Source of the DNA: Holophaga sp.
Lineage (GTDB): Bacteria; Acidobacteriota; Holophagae; Holophagales; Holophagaceae
DNA length: 16,854 nt
Direction of reading: 5' to 3'
Assembly (NCBI GenBank): GCA_030691225.1
Contig: JAUYES010000640.1
Location: 1 to 16,854 of the forward strand
Part shown: piece after piece, positions 1 to 6,950 of the stretch
Position numbering within the stretch: the stretch's first letter is position 1
How the letters are laid out: every line of letters starts with the position of its first letter
Notes under the pieces: generated by a model
The model's input: the letters and a program-made list of their open reading frames with translations, nothing else
Database searches by the model: none
What the model was told of the DNA's origin: nothing
Made by a program: the position numbers and the translations under genes

Positions 1-72
1 GGCGATGGCTTCTTTGTGCGCCTCTGTTTTGGGAGCAGAGGGTCGAAGGTTCGAATCCTTTCGCCCCGACCA
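1..72 (+). tRNA. tRNA-Pro(TGG)-like gene, 5' end outside window
   Basis: The 3' part of a proline tRNA is clear. The anticodon stem is 23-27/35-39 and the seven-base loop 28-34 has anticodon TGG at 30-32 with G at position 37. The T-arm is 45-49/57-61 with loop TTCGAAT, the discriminator is A69, and CCA is encoded at 70-72. Bases 1-4 (GGCG) can pair with 62-65, as expected for the inner acceptor stem. The D-arm region (7-21) is odd: I cannot form a normal four-pair stem and I do not see the conserved GG of the D-loop. The gene may therefore be decayed or be an integration scar. The three or so bases at the 5' end lie outside the window, so functionality cannot be judged here. Confidence 0.7.
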
Positions 73-121
73 ATAAGCCAGTCGCAACATCAACACTGGC
101 AACACCTGGGAGCCTGGTCAC
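21..121 (+). repeat. tRNA 3'-half direct repeat, copy 1
   Basis: This segment covers the anticodon arm to the CCA end and 49 bases of downstream flank. It aligns without a single gap to 1904-2004. By hand count about 78 of 101 positions are identical: 43/52 in the tRNA part, 3/8 just after CCA, and 32/41 in the rest. Similarity stops abruptly on the 5' side, where bases 1-20 do not match 1884-1903. Confidence 0.75.
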
Positions 122-144
122 GACAGTGGCCGGGCTCTTCGCTT
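109..144 (+). terminator. probable intrinsic terminator of the tRNA transcript
   Basis: Bases 112-121 pair with 126-135 over ten positions (two of them G-U) around a GACA loop. A111-T136 and G110-C137 can extend the stem. A short pyrimidine-rich tail ending in TTT follows (138-145). The tail is weak, so termination efficiency is uncertain. The position about 40 bases after the encoded CCA suits a tRNA terminator. Confidence 0.5.
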
Positions 145-292
145 TGGGGTGGATGTCCTGGGACGTCCTCGTAAGTCCAATGTTTCACCCGCCAGAATCC
201 AAGTTTGGGAACTGAATGTTTGCAGTCGGGTTTGGGACAAAACCGGCTCGCCAAACCCCAACCTGTTCCGATTTTTCCGAACCACCGGCCCA

Positions 293-448
293 TCCGCCAT
301 GGTGCGTCCCTACGCCATCCAATGCCCCCGCTGCCCAGCGAATCTGGGTGTCATTTGTGGGCACTTCGTCTGGTAGGGTCTCCCCACCATCTTGAAGGCC
401 AAGTCCATCCTCCCGGGCATGGGAGGCAATGTGCTGGAAGATCGACAC
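293..448 (-). pseudogene. possible remnant of a minus-strand gene (N-terminal part)
   Basis: From a GTG at 448, reading leftwards, the frame gives about 52 residues that look like real protein: it starts VSIFQHIASHARED and contains ETLPDE and IRWAAGALDGVGTHH. The composition is balanced, unlike the surrounding shadow ORFs, and the SIFxHI opening with a later RWxxGALDG segment looks like the beginning of a conserved protein. I cannot name the family. Beyond about 293 the frame runs on to 185 as low-complexity sequence with no motif, so the gene seems truncated or frameshifted. No good ribosome binding site precedes the GTG. This could also be chance. Confidence 0.25.
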
Positions 449-592
449 TCGTGACGGATCCCAAGGCGCATCAGTAGCCTCGATGTTCCATGCAGGGCGG
501 AATATGTCCAACAGTCCCAAAGGAACTCCCGCAAACGAATTTTCCAGGGTATCTGGGTGATGGTTACCAAGCCCTCGACTCCAAGAGGAGTC

Positions 593-620
593 TTGACAAA
601 AGTATAACAAGGTATATACC
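593..620 (+). promoter_or_regulatory. probable sigma70-type promoter of the marR-GNAT operon
   Basis: A perfect TTGACA (593-598) is followed after 16 bases by TATACC (615-620), which matches four of the six -10 consensus bases. The -10 element lies inside the 28-base palindrome at 602-629, so a protein bound there would block RNA polymerase. The MarR start codon is 25 bases downstream of the -10, so the 5' leader would be very short. Confidence 0.55.
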
Positions 621-629
621 TTGTTATAC
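602..629. promoter_or_regulatory. perfect 28-base palindrome, probable MarR operator
   Basis: Bases 602-615 read GTATAACAAGGTAT, and 616-629 are their exact reverse complement, giving 28 bases of uninterrupted dyad symmetry. It covers the -10 region of the promoter and ends just before the ribosome binding site of the MarR gene. MarR dimers typically bind palindromes of roughly this size next to or over their own promoters, so autorepression is the natural reading. The same sequence could also form a hairpin in RNA, but it lacks a loop and a T-tract. Confidence 0.65.
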
Positions 630-644
630 AAATAGGAGCTCTGC

Positions 645-1136
645 GTGGAAGATGCAATCAAAGAACTTGGTCACCTCGCCCTCGGCACGCGCTTGAAGCG
701 ACTTGGCGACCGTCTCCAGATGCAGACCCAGGTGATTCTTGACGGAGAGGGTGTGCCGGTGCCTGCTTCGCATCTGCCACCACTGGCATGCCTGAAAAAG
801 CATGGGGCGATGACGGTCGGAGACCTTTCCCGGTCCCTAGGCGTGAGGCAGCCGGGCGTGACTCGCATGGCTCGGGCGTTGGAGGACGCGGGGCTGATCC
901 GGTCGGGACTGGCGGAAGGAGACCGACGCGCCCGGGTTTTGGATATCACCCCCGCGGGCCAGGATTGGCTGGTCCGGCTGGAAGAAGGCACCTTCCCTTG
1001 GGTCGAGGCCGCAGTCCGGGAAGCCTGCGGCGATGCTGCCGGAAGTCTTCTCGACAATCTTGCTGCTTTGGAAGAGGCCCTTGAGCAGGTGCCCCTCGCT
1101 GGCCGAACTCTCCGCCTCTCGCAAGGAGAACGATGA
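645..1136 (+). CDS. MarR-family winged-helix transcriptional regulator
   Basis: This 163-residue protein has the length and layout of a MarR dimeric repressor. The winged helix spans roughly residues 45-108. The recognition-helix region is RQPGVTRMARALEDAGL and the wing is EGDRRARVLDITPAG, both typical of the family. Helices on both sides would form the dimer interface. The start is GTG at 645, chosen because AGGAG at 634-638 lies six bases upstream and the next in-frame Met is well inside the protein. Its stop is followed directly by the acetyltransferase start (one base between), so the two are cotranscribed. It probably represses the operon through the palindrome at 602-629. The ligand is unknown. 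Confidence 0.88.
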   Translation: MEDAIKELGHLALGTRLKRLGDRLQMQTQVILDGEGVPVPASHLPPLACLKKHGAMTVGDLSRSLGVRQPGVTRMARALEDAGLIRSGLAEGDRRARVLDITPAGQDWLVRLEEGTFPWVEAAVREACGDAAGSLLDNLAALEEALEQVPLAGRTLRLSQGER

Positions 1137-1137
1137 C

Positions 1138-1821
1138 ATGCGCGATCTGGACCGGCCCGTTTGGGCATCGCTAACCACCTTCCACCGGGACCTTTCCGAG
1201 GGTGACGCCTGCGCTAGGCGATTCCTGCGCGACGTCAACCTTTTCGCGTCCGCTCGTGACGACGGAGAAGAGGCTCAGAAGGGGCTCGCGAAACTGGTGA
1301 GGCCCGGGGAGCATGTTTACCTCCTCCAAGTGCCGGCCATCACGGTGCCTCCCGGCCTGCGGGCTACACGGACCGCCCAAGGCGTGCAGATGGTCGCGAC
1401 CCGTTCCCTTGCCGTCGAAACAGATGCGGAGATTGAATTCCTAACCGACGCTGACGCTCCTGAGATGCTAGCCCTCGCCACGCTAACCGAGCCGGGGCCC
1501 TTCCTACCGCGTACGCACCACATGGGGCGATTCATCGGCATTCGACAGGAGGGCAGGCTCGTCGCCATAGCCGGGGAGCGGATGCGTTTCCCAGGCTTCA
1601 CGGAAGTGAGCGGCGTATGCACCCACCCGGATTTCCGAGGTAAGGGCTTCGCCCGGCGGCTGTCGGCGGCGGTGACGACCGCCATTCAAGCACGGGGGGA
1701 GATCGCCTTCTTGCACGCATGGGCAACCAACGCTCCAGCCATCGCGCTTTACCAAGCGCTGGGTTTCGAATTGCGCTCGGAGGTGAACGTGGCCGTGTTG
1801 GAAACCGAGGCCGCAAAATGA
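1138..1821 (+). CDS. GNAT-family N-acetyltransferase (FR47-like)
   Basis: This 227-residue protein would transfer an acetyl group from acetyl-CoA to an amine; the substrate is not predictable. The C-terminal half (about 99-223) is the GNAT fold. Motif A reads GVCTHPDFRGKGFARRL at 159-175, with RGKG as the acetyl-CoA phosphate-binding loop, and motif B includes NAPAIALYQALGFE (198-211). The N-terminal half is a variable region often seen in FR47-like members. The start is ATG 1138 with AAGGAG at 1123-1128. The open frame extends upstream to 1033, but that part overlaps the MarR gene and lacks similarity. The MarR-GNAT pairing suggests a small-molecule resistance or detoxification unit controlled by its own repressor. 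Confidence 0.85.
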   Translation: MRDLDRPVWASLTTFHRDLSEGDACARRFLRDVNLFASARDDGEEAQKGLAKLVRPGEHVYLLQVPAITVPPGLRATRTAQGVQMVATRSLAVETDAEIEFLTDADAPEMLALATLTEPGPFLPRTHHMGRFIGIRQEGRLVAIAGERMRFPGFTEVSGVCTHPDFRGKGFARRLSAAVTTAIQARGEIAFLHAWATNAPAIALYQALGFELRSEVNVAVLETEAAK

Positions 1822-2372
1822 CTCAGGGGGCTCAATCATCCATCAGGGTTTCCAAATTCACCACAAGCTCATCTGCCGCCAACTTAGGCCATTACAAATT
1901 CCCCATCTGCTTTGGTAACAGAGGGGCGAAGATTCGAACTCTTTCGCCTCGACCAACGGGGCGGTCGCAACACAAAGACGAACAATACCTGGAAGCCGGG
2001 TCACACGAGGGACTCGTTACTTCGGTCAGCAGTACCACTGGCAGGACGTGGCCTGAGAAATTCCTCGCCGATATACGCATACTTTTCGAAATCTTTGTGT
2101 GTAAGTGACAGCTTTCCCATATCTTTTCCACTCACGGATGACTGTTTTGTCAACTTTTGGTTCCCCATAGGTAGGGATACCACGCCCCAAAGTTAACATC
2201 CCAGCGAGGTCTTCGGGGTAAGTGTCGATCTTGGGATAATGGCAGCCACAATGCTTCGGTTCCGTTCAGGGCGGGCCCCAGATCCTTATTGTGGGGGCTC
2301 TGCCTCCACGCCCCCGGGACTTATCGCATGCAGGCCAAAGCTGGCCGTTCTTCTCGGGAACCTCGAATTCCC
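1822..2372. other. gene-free stretch between the GNAT and hemerythrin genes
   Basis: This holds the diverged tRNA-Pro copy (1904-2004) and otherwise no gene I can support. Short ORFs on both strands lack ribosome binding sites and family motifs. A GATAAT-like hexamer (2235-2240) could be a -10 for the hemerythrin gene, but no -35 is evident. Confidence 0.5.
1904..2004 (+). repeat. decayed tRNA-Pro 3'-half copy with flank, copy 2
   Basis: The anticodon loop still carries TGG, the T-loop TTCGAA is intact, and CCA is at 1953-1955. However the base of the anticodon stem is mismatched, and there is no acceptor 5' strand, D-arm or tRNA-like sequence upstream of about 1904. It therefore cannot be a functional tRNA. 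Alignment to 21-121 is gapless, including the eight bases after CCA and 41 bases beyond. This could be the distal attachment site of a lost element, or the relic of a second tRNA-Pro locus. Confidence 0.7.
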
Positions 2373-2771
2373 GTGGCCTACATGGACTGGAAAGCGGAAT
2401 ACAGCGTTGAAAACGCTCTTATCGATAAACAACATAAAGCCCTCTTCGATCTGGTTAATGAGGTTGCGGAAAAGGTTAAGAGCGGGAACTTGCCGGAGGT
2501 AAAAAGCGTCATAAACCGCCTGGCCACCTACACCGTCGAGCATTTCAAAGACGAAGAAGCCATCATGATAAAGGCCGGCTACGCCAACCTGGAAGACCAC
2601 GAGATGATTCACGCCGAATTGCTCGAAAAGGTTCAGGAGCTCCAGCACAAACTGGCGAATAACCAAGCCGTGAGCCTGGTAGCGGTCATCCGTTTCCTGT
2701 CGGATTGGCTAAAGGAGCACATTCTCAAAGACGACATGGCCTACAAGGCTGCGATCAAAAAGATCAGCTGA
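2373..2771 (+). CDS. bacteriohemerythrin (non-heme diiron O2-binding protein)
   Basis: This protein of about 132 residues is a single-domain hemerythrin. All expected iron ligands can be seen in order: His in IDKQHKAL, His and Glu in HFKDEE, the two His of HEMIHAEL, and His and Asp in EHILKDD. It should form a cytoplasmic four-helix bundle binding O2 at a diiron site, and may act in oxygen sensing, delivery or NO/iron handling. I chose GTG 2373 because family members usually begin with about four residues before the WK motif (here MAYMDWK). ATG 2382 is an alternative, and the open frame extends back to 2289 without family similarity. No strong ribosome binding site precedes either start. It lies 127 bases upstream of a signalling operon on the same strand. 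Confidence 0.9.
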   Translation: MAYMDWKAEYSVENALIDKQHKALFDLVNEVAEKVKSGNLPEVKSVINRLATYTVEHFKDEEAIMIKAGYANLEDHEMIHAELLEKVQELQHKLANNQAVSLVAVIRFLSDWLKEHILKDDMAYKAAIKKIS

Positions 2772-2898
2772 AGGCTGATTCCTTCTCTGCATATGGCAAA
2801 AGCCGACAAAACTATCGCTTCTCTAGCCGCGACCCGATAAAGAGGCACCTTCTGGTATCTCCCTCTCTCCGTCCAGCACCTGAAGGTATGGGGAAAAA

Positions 2899-4944
2899 GT
2901 GTCCGAGCAAGTGCCTCCATCCCAGGAAACAACCCTAGCCTCTTCCGCGATCCTGGTTGTGGAAGATGATCCGCATTTTGCAGAACTGGTTGCTCGGATT
3001 TTGTCGCAACGTTTTGGATTCCATACCGTCGTGGGCGCCAAATCGCTCGCCGGGGCCATCGCCTGCCTAGAGACGCAATCGTTCGGGCTGATTTTTCTGG
3101 ATTTAAACCTCCCTGATTCCAAGGGTATAACAACCCTTTCGCAAATCCTCCCGCGAGCCGAAGAAGCACAAATCCTGGTAATGACCGGCGAGGCCGACGA
3201 AGAAAAGGCACTGCTGGCCATGCGCCAAGGGGCCCACGATTACCTCGTGAAAGGGCATTTGTCGCCGGATGCCTTGCGGCGGGTGGCTCGTTACGCCCTG
3301 GAACGCTACACGGCTGGGCGTGAATTGCGGCAATTCCGCGCACTTCTCACTGGCAGCATGGATGCGCTGCCGGCTTGCATTGCGATCCTGGACCCCGAAG
3401 GAAGAGTCGTGATCACGAACTCCCGCTGGCGGAATTACCCAGATCCCGGGAATCCGCTGATCCATGATTGCCCCGAAGGCACGAATTATTTAAATATCGT
3501 TGAGAAGAATTGGAATGAGACGGCACAGCTCAACGGCAAAATTAACCAAATCGTTAAGGATTTCCTTCAAGTTCTGAGTGGCCAGCTGGACCGCTTCAGG
3601 GTTGATTATTCCGCCACTCTCGATTCGGGGCCAGCCTGGTACGAACTGAGCGTTGAGCGCTTTAACGAGCATGGCGACACTCACCTAGTCGTGTCGCACC
3701 TGGATATCACGACACGCAAAGAACTCGAGGTCAACCTCAAGACCTCGGAAGATCTGTTCACCCTAATCACCCAAAACGTTGTGGATCTGATGGCCATCAT
3801 CGACGGGTCAGGACATAGGCTCTACACGAGCCCTTCGTATCTGCGCCAGCTAGGCTATGGATCCTCGGAGATGCAAGCCTTTACGAGTTCCGACCTGCTT
3901 CATCCAGACGATAAATCGGCAGTGACAGAGGCTCTGGGTCGGCTGTTTCAAGAAGGACAGATGGAAGGCCTCCTTTACCGCCTGCGCCGAAAGGATGGTC
4001 AATACAGAAATTTCGAATCAAATGGTGTGGTAATACCCGACGAAGCTGCCGCCCTGCCCAGGGCGCTGATCGTGGCTCGCGATATTACTGAACGACGTTC
4101 AGCCGAAGTTGAGCGACAGGAAATGGAAGTGCAATTGCGCCACGCCCAGAAACTCGAAGCCATCGGACAGCTTGCCGCGGGCATTGCCCACGAAATCAAC
4201 ACACCAATCCAATACGTGGGCGATAACGCCATTTTTCTTCAGGATGCCTTCAAGGACGTACTCGACTTCCTCGAGGTCCTTCGAGTAAAAACCGACCAAG
4301 GCGAGCTTGCCGGTGAATGGAAAGATCGGATCGAGGCTCTGGATCTCGACTACCTGAAAGACGAAATTCCCCGCGCCATCCAGCAGAGTTTGGAAGGGGT
4401 TGGCCGGGTCTCCAAAATCGTTTCTGCGATGAAGGACTTTTCTCACCCCGGTGGTGCTGTGCGAGAGCGCATCGACTTGAACCGTGCCATCGAAAGCACC
4501 ATCACCATTTCCCACAATGTGTGGAAATATGCAGCCACCCTCGAAACCGACCTTGCCACCCAACTGCCCTTGATCCCCTGTTTCCCCGGTGAATTCAATC
4601 AGGTGATCCTCAATATCCTGGTGAATGCTGCCCACGCTATTGAGGAAGCCAATGCCGCCCGAGGAACCAACGACTTGGGACGAATTCGAGTTAGCACTCG
4701 AATGGCCAACGATTGCGTTGAAATTCTCATTTCCGACACGGGTGCCGGAATCCCCGAGGCCATTCGTTCGCGAATCTTTGATCCCTTTTTTACTACCAAG
4801 GCCGTTGGCAAAGGAACCGGACAAGGATTGGCCATAGCCCGCGCCGTAATCGTCGACAAGCACCGTGGGAAGATCGAGGTCATTAGTACGCCGGGTCAAG
4901 GCAGCACCTTCATTCTTCAACTCCCGCTTAACCCCCCGGTATAA
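2899..4944 (+). CDS. hybrid sensor: REC-PAS-PAS-histidine kinase
   Basis: A 681-residue protein without membrane segments, so a cytoplasmic kinase. An N-terminal receiver occupies about 15-135, with acidic pair D23/D24, phospho-acceptor D68, T96 and K118. PAS-like regions cover about 150-275 and 284-400, the second ending in the classic ARDITERR. The dimerisation/phosphotransfer domain has H431 in [16 protein letters not shown]. The ATPase domain shows N576 ([13 protein letters not shown]), DTGAGIP (613-619) and [20 protein letters not shown] (about 627-646). All catalytic residues are present. Having the receiver in front of the kinase, not behind it, suggests it is controlled by, or passes phosphate from, another kinase. 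The start is GTG 2899 after GGGG at 2890-2893. The next gene begins two bases after the stop, and the encoded kinase is a close paralogue. Confidence 0.9.
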   Translation: MSEQVPPSQETTLASSAILVVEDDPHFAELVARILSQRFGFHTVVGAKSLAGAIACLETQSFGLIFLDLNLPDSKGITTLSQILPRAEEAQILVMTGEADEEKALLAMRQGAHDYLVKGHLSPDALRRVARYALERYTAGRELRQFRALLTGSMDALPACIAILDPEGRVVITNSRWRNYPDPGNPLIHDCPEGTNYLNIVEKNWNETAQLNGKINQIVKDFLQVLSGQLDRFRVDYSATLDSGPAWYELSVERFNEHGDTHLVVSHLDITTRKELEVNLKTSEDLFTLITQNVVDLMAIIDGSGHRLYTSPSYLRQLGYGSSEMQAFTSSDLLHPDDKSAVTEALGRLFQEGQMEGLLYRLRRKDGQYRNFESNGVVIPDEAAALPRALIVARDITERRSAEVERQEMEVQLRHAQKLEAIGQLAAGIAHEINTPIQYVGDNAIFLQDAFKDVLDFLEVLRVKTDQGELAGEWKDRIEALDLDYLKDEIPRAIQQSLEGVGRVSKIVSAMKDFSHPGGAVRERIDLNRAIESTITISHNVWKYAATLETDLATQLPLIPCFPGEFNQVILNILVNAAHAIEEANAARGTNDLGRIRVSTRMANDCVEILISDTGAGIPEAIRSRIFDPFFTTKAVGKGTGQGLAIARAVIVDKHRGKIEVISTPGQGSTFILQLPLNPPV

Positions 4945-4946
4945 CC

Positions 4947-6950
4947 ATGACGACCCTTGCAAACACCTCGATGCGCATCTTTCTCGTCGAAGACTCCGAT
5001 AGCGACGCTTTGCTGCTACAGCGCCACCTGCAAAAGGCTGGTCTAGTCTTCGAATTTAGTCGCGGCCTTTCCCAACAGGAGGCCCTCACGGCCGTTTCGC
5101 AAGGCCTTGTGGATGTTGTCATTACGGATTACCGCCTCCCGAGTGAGGATGGCCTCGCCATCATCCGGGCCATTCAAAATATAGATCCCGATCTACCCTG
5201 CATTCTGGTATCGGGCCAAGTCGGTGAGGATATCGCCGTCGAGGCGCTGCACGCAGGCGCACGGGATTTCGTCTTGAAGGGAAGTTTCGGCCGAATAGTC
5301 CCGGCCCTCCTGCGGGAGCATGCCGAAACCGCAATCCGGCGACAGCGGCGCACGCTACAACGCACTCAACATCAGCAAACCTTTTTTTTGCAGACTCTTC
5401 TCGACACAATACCGAGCCCTGTGTTTTACAAAGATCAACAGGGGCGGTATCAAGGCTGCAATCGAGCCTTCGAAGCTGCTTTCGGGGTTTCAAGGGAAGA
5501 CCTCCAAGGAAAAACAGCCTCGGAAGCTTTGCCGCCCGTCATCGCGCAGCGTCTTCGTGGCATGGATGAAGCTCTGCTCACTCATCCTGGTGAACACACC
5601 TATCGATCGGAAGCAAGGTTCGCCGATGGAACCGATCATGAAGTTGTTTTTTTTATGGCAACCTATGCCAACGAATCGCATCAGGGGCTCGTTGGAACCT
5701 TCCTCGATATCACGAACTTGGTTCACATTAAAAGTGAACTTAGGCAGTGCGAAGACCGGTACCAAAGGATCTTAAACGTAACGCAGGAAGGCGTGTTGAC
5801 CACGGATAAAAACTTTCGGCTTACCTACGTGAATCAAAGTCTTGAACAGTTGTTTGGAGAGTCAGCAGAGAAATTAATCCAACGCCCACTCGAAGCCTTT
5901 ATTCGCTTCGAAGACCAGGCTGACCACGCCGAACGCAAAGCCGAACGGCATAGTGGAAAATCGAGCACCTTTGAACGAGTGGTCGTTCTCCCCAATGGAG
6001 GGGAGCGCATCGTCCGGATATCGGCCACTCCGATCATGACCCCCGAGGGCCATTTCGATGGCGTCTTCGCCATGCTGACGGATATCTCCGAGCAGAAGAA
6101 GCTCGAAAGCGAACGCCTGCAAATGGAAGTGCAACTGCGCCACGCCCAAAAACTCGAGGCCATTGGGCAACTTGCCGCAGGGATCGCCCATGAAATCAAT
6201 ACACCGGCTCAATACATTGGCGATAACACCCTTTTTCTGCGCGATGCCTTCTCGGATTTGGTCAATTTTGTGGCGGAGCTCCAAGCCGAGACAGAGAAGG
6301 GAGCGTTGCCGGATTCCAAGACCTTGAACCAAAGAATCGAAGCGCTGGACTTTGACTACATCAAGGAAGAAATCCCTCGCGCCATTCAGCAAAGTCTCGA
6401 TGGCATAGGCCGAGTGTCCAAAATTGTTTCCGCCATGAAGGACTTTTCGCATCCTGGCGGCGTTGCCCTGGATCGGATTGATCTCAACCGAGCTATCGAA
6501 AGCACGATCACGGTATCCCGCAACGAGTGGAAATATGTGGCGAACCTCGAAACCGATTTGGATCCTAATCTACCAATGGTTCCCTGCTTTTCAAGTGAGT
6601 TCAACCAGGCTGTTTTGAACATTCTTGTGAACGCGGCCCATGCCATCGAGGCGGCTCAAGGTGGCAAGGACACAGGTTGCACCGGATTGATCCGAGTTTC
6701 CACGCGGGCCACAGATGGATTCGCCGAAGTTCGCATTTCGGATTCCGGAATAGGAATCCCAAAAGAAATTCAGGCGAAAGTTTTCGACCCCTTCTTTACA
6801 ACGAAAGCACTCGGAAAAGGCACAGGCCAGGGCCTTTCCATTGCACGAGCCGTGATTGTGGAAAAGCATGGTGGCAGCATTGAAGTAATAAGCGCCCCGG
6901 GCGAAGGAACAACGTTCATCCTTCGACTTCCGTCGGAGATTGCCCCATGA
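4947..6950 (+). CDS. hybrid sensor: REC-PAS-PAS-histidine kinase, paralogue of the preceding gene
   Basis: This 667-residue soluble kinase has the same architecture as its upstream neighbour. The receiver (about 10-125) has E15/D16, D61 in VVITDYRLP, S89 and K111. PAS regions lie at about 148-262 and 271-384. The H-box contains H415 ([16 protein letters not shown]). The N-box has N562, and the glycine-rich loops are DSGIGIP and [16 protein letters not shown]. From the H-box onward the two kinases are nearly collinear and share long identical stretches, while receivers and PAS domains differ. The pair therefore probably arose by tandem duplication, with divergence of the input end. ATG 4947 was taken because it starts two bases after the upstream stop, giving translational coupling without a clear ribosome binding site; ATG 4971 is possible. 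Its own stop overlaps the next start. Confidence 0.9.
   Translation: MTTLANTSMRIFLVEDSDSDALLLQRHLQKAGLVFEFSRGLSQQEALTAVSQGLVDVVITDYRLPSEDGLAIIRAIQNIDPDLPCILVSGQVGEDIAVEALHAGARDFVLKGSFGRIVPALLREHAETAIRRQRRTLQRTQHQQTFFLQTLLDTIPSPVFYKDQQGRYQGCNRAFEAAFGVSREDLQGKTASEALPPVIAQRLRGMDEALLTHPGEHTYRSEARFADGTDHEVVFFMATYANESHQGLVGTFLDITNLVHIKSELRQCEDRYQRILNVTQEGVLTTDKNFRLTYVNQSLEQLFGESAEKLIQRPLEAFIRFEDQADHAERKAERHSGKSSTFERVVVLPNGGERIVRISATPIMTPEGHFDGVFAMLTDISEQKKLESERLQMEVQLRHAQKLEAIGQLAAGIAHEINTPAQYIGDNTLFLRDAFSDLVNFVAELQAETEKGALPDSKTLNQRIEALDFDYIKEEIPRAIQQSLDGIGRVSKIVSAMKDFSHPGGVALDRIDLNRAIESTITVSRNEWKYVANLETDLDPNLPMVPCFSSEFNQAVLNILVNAAHAIEAAQGGKDTGCTGLIRVSTRATDGFAEVRISDSGIGIPKEIQAKVFDPFFTTKALGKGTGQGLSIARAVIVEKHGGSIEVISAPGEGTTFILRLPSEIAP

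Larger units (their letters stand above)
73..592. other. gene-poor stretch after the tRNA
   Basis: Apart from the tRNA terminator and the possible minus-strand gene remnant at 293-448, I see no convincing gene here. Several short ORFs overlap on both strands without a ribosome binding site or recognisable motif. The MarR promoter begins at its right edge. Confidence 0.5.

Noticed and set aside
2763..2779. Small hairpin ATCAGC/GCTGAT over the hemerythrin stop codon as a terminator
   Set aside because: The stem has only six pairs and no T-tract follows, so it is not distinguishable from chance.
4099..4962. Minus-strand ORF of 287 codons inside the first kinase
   Set aside because: The same kind of shadow appears at the equivalent place in the paralogous kinase, following the sense-strand codon pattern.
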